A stretch of 64,000 nucleotides of DNA from Bradyrhizobiaceae bacterium. Its GTDB lineage: Bacteria; Pseudomonadota; Alphaproteobacteria; Rhizobiales; Aestuariivirgaceae. The notes beneath the pieces were generated by a model. That model had not been told where the DNA came from. It worked only from the letters and a program-made list of their open reading frames with translations, and did no database searches. Location of the stretch: positions 1 through 64,000 of the forward strand of contig CANJMQ010000005.1 in the NCBI GenBank assembly GCA_947475225.1, written 5' to 3'. Made by a program: the position numbers and the translations under genes. This document shows, one piece after another, positions 39,194-46,443 of this stretch (its first letter is position 1; every line of letters starts with the position of its first letter).

Positions 39194-39685
39194 ATGAGTG
39201 GCACCAAACCGCTAGTCGAAATCTCCATGGGCATCGAGGCCTTCGCCTCGGAGTGGCTGCATTGCGACCGCATCTCGTCCTATCTTGCCCGCATGGTGAG
39301 CCACAACCGCACCGACTCGCTGCTCTACGCAAATCTGCTCAGTTCGGCACTCAACGAACTTCTTGAAACAGCATTCGCGCATCATGGGCCCGAAGGAAAC
39401 TTCTCCTGCCGGGTGAGCCGCTTGGGCGACAGCGATGTGATCGAGCTGGATCTGCCCTGCGATGACATGACGCTGGCCTTCTACCGCGACGCCGCGCAGC
39501 GACTGACGCAGCCTGACCTTGCAGGCATCTATCACTCCGCCCTGTTCTCTCCTGGCAAGCCTGACCCGCATCTGGGCCTGCTCGAAGTTGCCGTCGACTA
39601 CAGGGCGCGTATTGCTATCGTAGCGGAGAAGGGTAATCGGTTGAAGCTTGCGGCTGAATTAACACTTGAAGGAGCCGCAGCATGA
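39194..39685 (+). CDS. Degenerate SiaB/slr1658-like GHKL protein (probable pseudokinase)
   Basis: 163 residues. Aligns by eye with the second kinase-like protein at 43221: 'ALNELLETAFAHHGPEG' against 'LVNELLENAIKFRVPGS', and 'PDPHLGLLEVAVDYRARI' against 'SGSGLGLLTLMNDYGARL'. Two nucleotide-binding features are missing here: the N-box Asn (position 59 is Thr) and the Gly-rich lid (SGSG replaced by PDPH). It probably binds its partner without phosphorylating it. It overlaps the STAS-methyltransferase gene by ATGA. The family link is my pattern reading, so moderate confidence. Confidence 0.6.
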   Translation: MSGTKPLVEISMGIEAFASEWLHCDRISSYLARMVSHNRTDSLLYANLLSSALNELLETAFAHHGPEGNFSCRVSRLGDSDVIELDLPCDDMTLAFYRDAAQRLTQPDLAGIYHSALFSPGKPDPHLGLLEVAVDYRARIAIVAEKGNRLKLAAELTLEGAAA

Positions 39686-40851
39686 GCATTGACCGCAGTT
39701 ACCAGGCGAGCTTCAACGAGAACAACCAGGAGTTCGTCATAGCCGGCAAACTCCGCCCGCAGAGCGAAGATGAGATGAGGCCTCTCGCCGAGGCGCTCAC
39801 CAACTCGCTCGCACAAGTACGCGGCACTTTCTACCTGAACGTCAAGCGACTGGCACGGCTGAACAACGTCGCCTTCAGGGCAATCACCAATCTGGTGTCG
39901 CAGGTCTGCGACACGCGTCCCGAATTGAGGATCGAAGTGGTGACGTCCAGCGTGATGGGCTGGTCGACGCGCAAGTTCCTGCCACTCGCCGAGCGCCTGC
40001 CGAATGTCACCGTCAACGAATATGACAACGACTTCTATCCCGGCCAGTCCTTTCTCGAGGAAGGTGGCTTCATCCCAATCCTGCGCAACCAGACCAAGCT
40101 GACGTGGCGCCATGAACGGCACCTGCTGCCGCGCCACGGCCTGAAGCCTGGCATGACCGTTGCGGATATATGCTGCGGTATCGGCGACTTCGCCGTCCTT
40201 GTACAAAAGGAACTGAAGCCCTCCCACATCCTGGCGCTAGACCATTCGCGCACGAGCCTGGATTATGCACGCAAGGTGGCGGCGGAGTTCGGAATCGCCG
40301 ACATCGAATATGTTTATGGCGATGCCTCCGAGATGGTGATCGAGGACAACCAGTTCGACTTCGTCACTTGCCGGCATTCGCTGCAAATCTTCGATCGTCC
40401 GGAACTGATCCTCAAGGAACTCTACCGCATCTGCAAGCCCGGCGGTCGAGTGTACATCACCAACGAGAAGAACTCACATTGCCTTGGCGAACCACGCGGC
40501 GAGTCGATCCAGTGGACCTACACGGAAGTGGCGAAGCTCTTCGCGGACTTCAAGATGGATGTCGAGCTTGGGCCGAAGAGCCGCCGTTATCTGGCAGATG
40601 CAGGGTTCGAGGACATCCTCGTCGACAGCTTCATGGTGACCAACGGCGACGGCGACCCGCAGGACTTCGCCAACATGATCCAGGCGTGGGAAAACGTATT
40701 TGCTGGAGAAATGGCGCGAGACCGCGGTGACAGCCCGGAATTCATCGCCAGATTCCGTCAGGGTTTCCAGGACCAGATCTACGCTGCGCTACACCCCAAG
40801 GGATATGCTGGTTGGCCGATCTGGGCCGCTTCGGCGCGAAAGCCCACATGA
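39682..40851 (+). CDS. STAS-like (slr1659/SiaC-type) domain fused to a SAM-dependent methyltransferase
   Basis: 389 residues. Residues about 15-115 resemble the separate STAS-like protein at 43790: 'LNVKRLARLNNVAFRAITNL' against 'LDLTQLEFLNSSGINLLAKF', and 'SSVMGWSTRKFLPLAERL' against 'STKIPWQSKSLPNLQKL'. The acceptor Ser-Ser is replaced by Asn62-Val63. Residues about 140-290 form a class I methyltransferase: SAM motif I 'VADICCGIGDFAVLVQ', acidic loop 'ILALDHSRTSLDYARK', 'VYGDASEM', and 'YRICKPGGRVYI'. UbiE-like, but the substrate is unknown. Its stop overlaps the phosphatase start (ATGA). Confidence 0.78.
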   Translation: MSIDRSYQASFNENNQEFVIAGKLRPQSEDEMRPLAEALTNSLAQVRGTFYLNVKRLARLNNVAFRAITNLVSQVCDTRPELRIEVVTSSVMGWSTRKFLPLAERLPNVTVNEYDNDFYPGQSFLEEGGFIPILRNQTKLTWRHERHLLPRHGLKPGMTVADICCGIGDFAVLVQKELKPSHILALDHSRTSLDYARKVAAEFGIADIEYVYGDASEMVIEDNQFDFVTCRHSLQIFDRPELILKELYRICKPGGRVYITNEKNSHCLGEPRGESIQWTYTEVAKLFADFKMDVELGPKSRRYLADAGFEDILVDSFMVTNGDGDPQDFANMIQAWENVFAGEMARDRGDSPEFIARFRQGFQDQIYAALHPKGYAGWPIWAASARKPT

Positions 40852-43220
40852 CGGATATTCCTATCAGTCCACCGTTGAAAGGAAGCCTGCTCACCAGTTT
40901 CCGGACGAAGTTCATTGCGCTTCTCGGGGGCGCCGTGCTCGCGTCCCTGTTGCTCGGCGGTGTCGTGGCGCTGTGGAACGTTGCCAAACTGTCTCGTGAC
41001 GCCTCAACCGAAATCGAGACTGGCCTCACCAAGGCAAGCGAAGGATTTCTGGAGAGCTATATCGACATGACGGCGCAGCGCGCCGACCTGATGTTCGCGC
41101 GCACCTTCGACCAGGTGAACATGTTGGCAAATTTCACCCAGCGCCTCGTCGACGATCCGAAGCTCGGACGCGACCTTGGCGCGCTACTGAACGACAATAC
41201 CGGCTTCCAGGACTCGATGGTCTATGATGCGCAGACGCGCTGGCTGCAGAACCGCAGTGGCGAGCCTTCGGTCATCAGCGTATGGAGCTACCTCCTCGAC
41301 GGCAACGGCAAGATGCGTGCCGACGTCGAGCAGGCGGTGCGCGATTCGACCTCCTTCGATCTCGTCGCACCATCACTCATGGAAACCGGGCAGAGCAAAC
41401 TGCAGATGTATTATGTGGGGCCGAAGGAACGCCCCATCATGCGCACAGTCCCCTATTCGGACCAGGCCCAGAACTTCGACAAGCTTTACCCTGGCCACAA
41501 CGATAAGAACTGGTGGGATTTCTTCTTTCCCGGCGTCTATGAGGCCTGGCAGCAGTGGCTGAAGGACCCAGCCTCACGCCCCGTCGCCAACGATATTACA
41601 GTGCTGGCTCCCTACGTTGACGCCATCACCGGCCAGTTGATCGTCAGCTACTTCCAGCCGATCTACAACAAGTCGCGCAGCGATGTTGCCGGCATGGTGG
41701 GAGTGGACATCACGCTCGACCAGCTCACCCAATTGGTACAAGGCGTCAAGATCGCCGACACGGGATTCGCCTTCCTTGCGCAGCAAAACGGTAACGTTCT
41801 GACGGTGAAGGGTGAAGACGAGAAGCTTCTTGGCCTTACCGAAGTCTCCGCAGCCGGCACAGGCGTCACCAGCAATGAGCGCAGCCTGTTCAAGAGCAGT
41901 TTCCCGGACATTGCCAACCTCCGCATGCCGCGTCCGGGTGCCACCACCATCTCCAAGGTAACGGTCCAAAAGGATGGTAACCCGGTGGGATTGCTGGTTG
42001 TCATGCACCCGCTGCAGCCCATCAACATGTGGCAAGCCAATGGTGGAATCGGGGCAGAAAACCTGATGCTCGGTTTCGTGGTGCCCGAGAGCGAAGTCTA
42101 TGCCTCGCTCTACGGCGCGCAGAAGCAGATCGACACCGCGACCAACCGGATCGTAAAGGGCATTCTCGCCTCGGTACTTGGTTTTCTTGCGCTGGTGATG
42201 CTGCTGTCGATCCCGCTGTCGCGGCGCTTCACTGCAGGTCTCGTCGGTCTTGCCGACGCGGCAGGCCGGCTGACCAAGGGCGACTATGACGTGCGGGTGC
42301 CGGTGAAGGGCCGGGACGAGGTCGCCCTCGTGGGTACTGCGTTCAACTCTCTGGCGCGCGAGATTCGTGACCACACGGAGATGCTGGAACACCGTGTTTC
42401 CGAACGCACCGGCCAGCTCGCCTCGGCCAATGACGAAATCCAGCGCCTCTATGACAAGATGAAGGACGAGAACCTGCGGCTGGGAGCCGAACTCGACGTG
42501 GCGCGCAAGATCCAGATGATGGTGATGCCGACCCAGAGCGAGCTTGAGCGCATCCCCGATCTCGACATCGCAGGTTTTGCCGAACCCGCCGACGAGGTGG
42601 GCGGCGACTATTACGACGTTCTCTATGTTCCCGGCGGGGCCAAGATCGGTATCGGCGACGTCACCGGCCACGGCGTCGAAAGCGGAGTTCTGATGCTGAT
42701 GGTGCAGTCCGTGAGCCGCGCCCTCTATGAGCGTGGCGTTACGGACCCCCGGGAATTCCTCGACGTGCTGAACCGCTCGATCTTCAAGAACGTCGAGCGC
42801 ACCCGCTCGGACCGGCACCTTTCATTGGCCTTCGTGGACTACGCCGATGACCAGGCAACCATCTCAGGCCAGCACGAGGAAGTGATCATCGTCCGCAAGG
42901 ATGGCGAGGTCGAGCGGCTGGACACGATGGACCTTGGCTTCCCGATCGGACTCGAGGAAAACATCCACGACTTCCTGGCGAGCGTCACGGTCCCTTTCAC
43001 ACAGGGCGACACGATGGTGTTGTTCACCGACGGCATCACCGAGGCCGAGAGCGAGGATGGCAAGCTCTATGGAATCAGCAATCTGATCGCCTCGGTGAAA
43101 CGCGTGCACGCGGGAACGGCGGGGGCGATTGCCGACACCATCATCGCCGATGTGAGGGCCCATATCGGAAAACAGAAAGTTCACGACGACATCACCCTCG
43201 TCGTTCTGAAACACAGGTGA
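40848..43220 (+). CDS. Membrane sensor phosphatase: dCache-HAMP-SpoIIE (SiaA-like)
   Basis: 790 residues from ATG 40848 (ATGA overlap; a longer frame from 40812 is rejected). Membrane segment near 22-45 ('FIALLGGAVLASLLLGGVVA'), a periplasmic double-Cache sensor (about 50-430; 'DITVLAPYVDAITGQLIVSY', 'GMVGVDITLDQLTQLV'), a second membrane segment ('GILASVLGFLALVMLLSIPL'), HAMP, coiled coil, and SpoIIE phosphatase ('ADEVGGDYYDVLYVPGG', 'IGIGDVTGHGVESGVLMLM', 'DTMVLFTDGITEAES', 'HDDITLVVL'). The build equals SiaA of Pseudomonas. It is predicted to dephosphorylate the STAS-like protein at 43790 in response to an external small molecule. Confidence 0.9.
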   Translation: MTDIPISPPLKGSLLTSFRTKFIALLGGAVLASLLLGGVVALWNVAKLSRDASTEIETGLTKASEGFLESYIDMTAQRADLMFARTFDQVNMLANFTQRLVDDPKLGRDLGALLNDNTGFQDSMVYDAQTRWLQNRSGEPSVISVWSYLLDGNGKMRADVEQAVRDSTSFDLVAPSLMETGQSKLQMYYVGPKERPIMRTVPYSDQAQNFDKLYPGHNDKNWWDFFFPGVYEAWQQWLKDPASRPVANDITVLAPYVDAITGQLIVSYFQPIYNKSRSDVAGMVGVDITLDQLTQLVQGVKIADTGFAFLAQQNGNVLTVKGEDEKLLGLTEVSAAGTGVTSNERSLFKSSFPDIANLRMPRPGATTISKVTVQKDGNPVGLLVVMHPLQPINMWQANGGIGAENLMLGFVVPESEVYASLYGAQKQIDTATNRIVKGILASVLGFLALVMLLSIPLSRRFTAGLVGLADAAGRLTKGDYDVRVPVKGRDEVALVGTAFNSLAREIRDHTEMLEHRVSERTGQLASANDEIQRLYDKMKDENLRLGAELDVARKIQMMVMPTQSELERIPDLDIAGFAEPADEVGGDYYDVLYVPGGAKIGIGDVTGHGVESGVLMLMVQSVSRALYERGVTDPREFLDVLNRSIFKNVERTRSDRHLSLAFVDYADDQATISGQHEEVIIVRKDGEVERLDTMDLGFPIGLEENIHDFLASVTVPFTQGDTMVLFTDGITEAESEDGKLYGISNLIASVKRVHAGTAGAIADTIIADVRAHIGKQKVHDDITLVVLKHR

Positions 43221-43769
43221 ATGATGAATCAGTTCGGAGATACGGAACGGAACAATGGACCCACGGCCTTTGCCATGCGGATCATGATTTCTGATGGCCC
43301 GCTGGGCGTGAGCTGGCAGCATGCCAGCGAGACCTGCGAGTTCCTGGGAGACGTCTTTGCGCTCCGCCACGCCAAGGACGGCGCGGATTATACCGATGCG
43401 CGCCACTCGATCATCTATCTGGTCAACGAATTGCTCGAAAACGCCATCAAGTTCCGCGTGCCGGGCAGCATCAGCGTCGACTGTTCGCTTGAGGGTGGCA
43501 ATTTCGAACTGACCGTAAGCAATGATACTGCGCCGGCAGTTGCCGGCAGTTTCCAGACACTCATCAAGGAGATTATCTCGCGTGATCCCGGCGAATTGCT
43601 GATCGAGCGGATCGAGGCCAATGCGGCGGACGAAAATTCCTCGGGCTCCGGGCTCGGCCTCCTCACGCTGATGAATGACTACGGAGCGCGTCTCGGCTGG
43701 GACTTCCGCTCCTCGACCTCCGGCTCGGCGGTGACCCTCAGCACCCACGCGGCTCTCACCCTCAACTGA
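43221..43769 (+). CDS. SiaB/slr1658-like GHKL kinase-like protein
   Basis: 182 residues. N box 'IYLVNELLENAIKFR' (N74 conserved), no classical DxGxG box ('LTVSNDTAPAV' instead), Gly-rich lid 'ENSSGSGLGLLTLMNDYGAR'. This is the pattern of SiaB/slr1658 proteins, which phosphorylate a STAS-like partner in the Sia system. ATG 43221 or 43224 (AGGTGA just upstream). It directly follows the phosphatase and precedes the STAS-like gene. Confidence 0.78.
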   Translation: MMNQFGDTERNNGPTAFAMRIMISDGPLGVSWQHASETCEFLGDVFALRHAKDGADYTDARHSIIYLVNELLENAIKFRVPGSISVDCSLEGGNFELTVSNDTAPAVAGSFQTLIKEIISRDPGELLIERIEANAADENSSGSGLGLLTLMNDYGARLGWDFRSSTSGSAVTLSTHAALTLN

Positions 43770-43789
43770 ACTCCAAAGGTTTGCCTCAC

Positions 43790-44128
43790 ATGGAAATCAA
43801 GACCGGCGAATACAACGTCTGGAACGAAGGTTCCATCATCCACTACGAGGGAACGCTCAGGCTTTCGGGCACCGATGCCTATCAGCCGATCCTCGACCTC
43901 ATGCAGAAGGTGCTCGCAGACAAACCCGAGAACATCGTGCTGGACCTGACACAGCTCGAATTCCTCAACAGTTCCGGAATCAACCTGCTCGCCAAGTTCA
44001 CCATTGAGCTCAGGAAGCATCCGGACCTGCCCGTGAAGGTTCTCGGCTCCACCAAGATTCCGTGGCAGTCGAAGTCGCTGCCCAACCTGCAGAAATTGCA
44101 CAAGGGCGTCGAGCTCGTCATTGTCTGA
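43790..44128 (+). CDS. SiaC/slr1659-like STAS-fold phospho-acceptor protein
   Basis: 112 residues. Core 'IVLDLTQLEFLNSSGINLLA' with candidate acceptors S61/S62, and the family-specific 'LGSTKIPWQSKSLPNLQKL'. AAGGT precedes ATG 43790. It is the expected substrate of the kinase-like protein upstream and the phosphatase before that. Its downstream target is not evident: no diguanylate cyclase follows, unlike siaABCD. Its TGA is directly abutted by the stop of the convergent reductase gene. Confidence 0.82.
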   Translation: MEIKTGEYNVWNEGSIIHYEGTLRLSGTDAYQPILDLMQKVLADKPENIVLDLTQLEFLNSSGINLLAKFTIELRKHPDLPVKVLGSTKIPWQSKSLPNLQKLHKGVELVIV

Positions 44129-45109
44129 TCAGAATACGCGGTGCGCGCCCAGGTCCTGCTGGGGGGCGCCCGCGATGATTGCTGCGTAGTGATCGCGCAA
44201 CGTCTCGATGCCGAATGACGGCGTGGAATGGGCGTCGTATCGGCCTGACGAATCATTCCATACTAGCATGGACTCGGTTGCGTAGTAGCGGCCTATGCGG
44301 GCTAACTCCGCCTTGGCCCTGAGCTTAGGCGACACGGCGCCCAGCGCCGAGAGCGTTCCAGCGATCGCATCCAGCATGGCAACCGGCACACTGCGATAGC
44401 GCGGCGGCTGGCCCAGCATTTCGAACAGCCAGCCGGCCTGCTCACGCGGCGTGAAGGCGGGGCCGGGTCCGCCAATGGGCAGGATGCCACGCAGCGCTGG
44501 GTCACGAATGCAGAGCGCCAGATAGCGGCCGAGGTCAGCATCGCTGATCGGCTTCGTCGCGGTGAGGCGACCATCACCGAACAGCAGGAAGGGCTTGCCC
44601 TCTCTGACGCGCGCGATCTGACCGGACATCGACTTGAAGTAGGCGGTGGGCCGCACGATGGAGTATTCAAGGCCGGACTCTGCCAGCACTTTCTCGAAAG
44701 CGAGCTTGGCGTGCTGGAAAGCGAGCTTCGGTTTCTGAACGCAGATCGCCGAGAGCAGCACCATGTGGCGGACACCTGCCCTTCGTGCTTCCGCGAGGGC
44801 CGCAACATGCGCCGCGTGGTCGATGGCCCATGCATCCTCCGAAGTGCCAGTGCGCGAGGCAAGGCAGGAGACGAGCACGTCAAAGGGCTCTTCCCTGAAG
44901 CCGTCGCTGCGAAGGGCGTGTGGATTCGTGACCTGGCAGGACCGCAGCACGGCACCATCCGGAAGGTTTTTCGCACCGGGTCGGACAAGGCACACCACCT
45001 CATGGCCATCGTCCAGCAAGGCCTGCGCTGCGGCGCGACCGATGGTGCCGGTGGCACCCAGCAGCATGACGCGCTTGCGGTAGAGTGGCCGACCCCCGGT
45101 CTCTGTCAT
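44129..45109 (-). CDS. bciA: Divinyl (proto)chlorophyllide a 8-vinyl reductase
   Basis: 326-residue atypical SDR. 'VMLLGATGTIGRAAAQALLD' binds NADPH. The diagnostic DVR/BciA block is present: 'RHMVLLSAICVQKPKLAFQH' followed by 'AKLAFEKVLAESGLEYSIVR' and 'PTAYFKSMSGQIARVREGKP', then 'FGDGRLTATKPISDADLGRY'. It reduces the 8-vinyl group in bacteriochlorophyll synthesis. No other photosynthesis gene is in the window; in Rhodobacter bciA also lies outside the photosynthesis cluster. Implies phototrophy of the host or a relict. Confidence 0.82.
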   Translation of the reverse strand: MTETGGRPLYRKRVMLLGATGTIGRAAAQALLDDGHEVVCLVRPGAKNLPDGAVLRSCQVTNPHALRSDGFREEPFDVLVSCLASRTGTSEDAWAIDHAAHVAALAEARRAGVRHMVLLSAICVQKPKLAFQHAKLAFEKVLAESGLEYSIVRPTAYFKSMSGQIARVREGKPFLLFGDGRLTATKPISDADLGRYLALCIRDPALRGILPIGGPGPAFTPREQAGWLFEMLGQPPRYRSVPVAMLDAIAGTLSALGAVSPKLRAKAELARIGRYYATESMLVWNDSSGRYDAHSTPSFGIETLRDHYAAIIAGAPQQDLGAHRVF

Positions 45110-45150
45110 GGGGTGATCCTAGGCGGAACGGGCCTGTCGCTCAAGCAGTG

Positions 45151-45708
45151 TCAGGCAGCGCGGGCCACGGCCTCGCCTGCCGAATGGCACATCACCTTAT
45201 GGAGATGACGGATGTGATAGTTGATCTCGTCCAGCGCCTGAAGGCCCACATAGCCGGCATTGTCGTCATCGTGATTGTGATAACAGGTGCCGAGCACCAC
45301 GGACAGCGAGGCCTCTGCCTCGTCCACTGCCCTTTGCCACGGGTGCGGATTGGCCTCGATGGCCTGCAGGAAGCCTTCCGCCCAGTCTGCCGCGAAGTAC
45401 CAGCCGTCGCGAGCGTGAGGCAGCGTGGTGACGCTGAGGGGACGGTAACCTCCCTGATTTGCACGCACATGCTGTTCGAAGGCGAGAAGCTCGTCCAGTA
45501 CGTTCTGCTCTTCCGCCTCGGACGCGAATTCAGGCGACTCACCGGACCATACCCAGCTCGTCCAGTGGGCCTCCGGGATGGGGCCAGCCATGGCAAGTGC
45601 GGTCAGGAAGCCGTGGAGGTCCACCGGCCCCATGGTCCAGCGCGGAGCTCTGTCTGATTCAATGTAGGACCCGAACCACGGAAGCTTTGCGAGGAGTTGG
45701 TCTGGCAT
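45151..45708 (-). CDS. UPF0149/YecA-family protein
   Basis: 185 residues. 'MGPVDLHGFLTALAMAGPIP', 'HWTSWVWSGESPEF', 'WYFAADWAEGFLQAIEANPH' and 'AVDEAEASLSVVLG' fit the YgfB/YecA fold. The C-terminal SEC-C zinc motif of long YecA proteins is absent. Function not established. It runs toward bciA with a 41-bp gap. Confidence 0.72.
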   Translation of the reverse strand: MPDQLLAKLPWFGSYIESDRAPRWTMGPVDLHGFLTALAMAGPIPEAHWTSWVWSGESPEFASEAEEQNVLDELLAFEQHVRANQGGYRPLSVTTLPHARDGWYFAADWAEGFLQAIEANPHPWQRAVDEAEASLSVVLGTCYHNHDDDNAGYVGLQALDEINYHIRHLHKVMCHSAGEAVARAA

Positions 45709-45756
45709 GGCGCTGAACCGTTTCTGCTATGGTTAGTAAACGATTGCTCCAGATGG

Positions 45757-45771
45757 TTAAGATTGTCTTAC
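45757..45771. promoter_or_regulatory. CtrA-like site (TTAA-N7-TTAC)
   Basis: TTAAGATTGTCTTAC matches the alphaproteobacterial cell-cycle regulator consensus TTAA-N7-TTAA at 7 of 8 defined bases. It lies in the 131-bp divergent gap between the YecA-like gene and the secreted protein at 45840. One-site match, so tentative. Confidence 0.3.
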
Positions 45772-45839
45772 GAGATCTGCCCGGTGGGCTATAACGCCGT
45801 GAATTGTGCGGCTTCGCAACTTGGGCTATGTAACCCTTC

Positions 45840-46298
45840 ATGAAAACGATCCTGCTCAGCCTGGTTCTCTTGCTGGCCGCCACTCTGCCCACCCGGGCGG
45901 AAAAGGCTTGGGTGGCCCTTTCACCCATACCCTATGGCTTCGTCGTGCCGCAGGACATCGCCTTGCACCTCTCGACGGGACCACTTACCGGCAGTTGGGC
46001 CGAATACGTGCAGGCGGCGGGTGCTCGGGCCTCCGTAGCGGTTTTTTACCAACCAGAGACTGGCGACAAGACCATCCTGTTCACCGCCTATTACTTCCCG
46101 GCCGACAAGTGGGATGCCGCGCAGAAGCCGGACGAGCCGCCGCCCTTTGGTCAGCCAGTGTTTCGGGACAACGGAAGGGTGCTGTCGGTGGCAGGCCCGC
46201 ATGACACGATCTTCGATCCAGAAACGCCAGATGGGAAGAATGTCATCACAGCATCCGGACTCCTGCAGGATCCCGCCAACTTCCAGCCTGTTGAATAA
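45840..46298 (+). CDS. Small secreted protein of unknown function
   Basis: 152 residues. Signal peptide 'MKTILLSLVLLLAATLPTRA' with cleavage before EKAWVALSP. The mature domain is mixed with several aromatic residues ('FTAYYFPADKWDAAQKPDEP'). No cysteine and no recognised motif. It stands alone before the cytochrome bd operon. The signal peptide supports a real gene. Confidence 0.68.
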   Translation: MKTILLSLVLLLAATLPTRAEKAWVALSPIPYGFVVPQDIALHLSTGPLTGSWAEYVQAAGARASVAVFYQPETGDKTILFTAYYFPADKWDAAQKPDEPPPFGQPVFRDNGRVLSVAGPHDTIFDPETPDGKNVITASGLLQDPANFQPVE

Positions 46299-46389
46299 AC
46301 GGACAGCGCTCCAGTTGCGACACAAAATGTCATGCGAAGCTGCTACCTGAGCCACTAGACCTCCCCGAGACCACAAGAGGATCGGCAGA

Positions 46390-46443
46390 ATGACGGCAGT
46401 GATTTTCAGGTTCGCCACTTGGCATCAGGTTTCAGCATGCTGA
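46390..46443 (+). CDS. Possible 17-residue leader peptide upstream of and overlapping cydA
   Basis: ATG 46390 with AGAGG nine bases upstream begins MTAVIFRFATWHQVSAC and stops at TGA 46441-46443, just past the cydA ATG at 46437. Its ribosome-binding site is better than that of cydA itself. It could couple or regulate translation of cydA. Coding is not proven; the peptide has no recognised family. Confidence 0.35.
   Translation: MTAVIFRFATWHQVSAC

Noticed and set aside
41574-42818. A 414-codon minus-strand frame inside the sensor phosphatase gene
   Set aside because: The His/Asp/Gly-rich composition is typical of antisense frames; the plus strand carries all phosphatase motifs.
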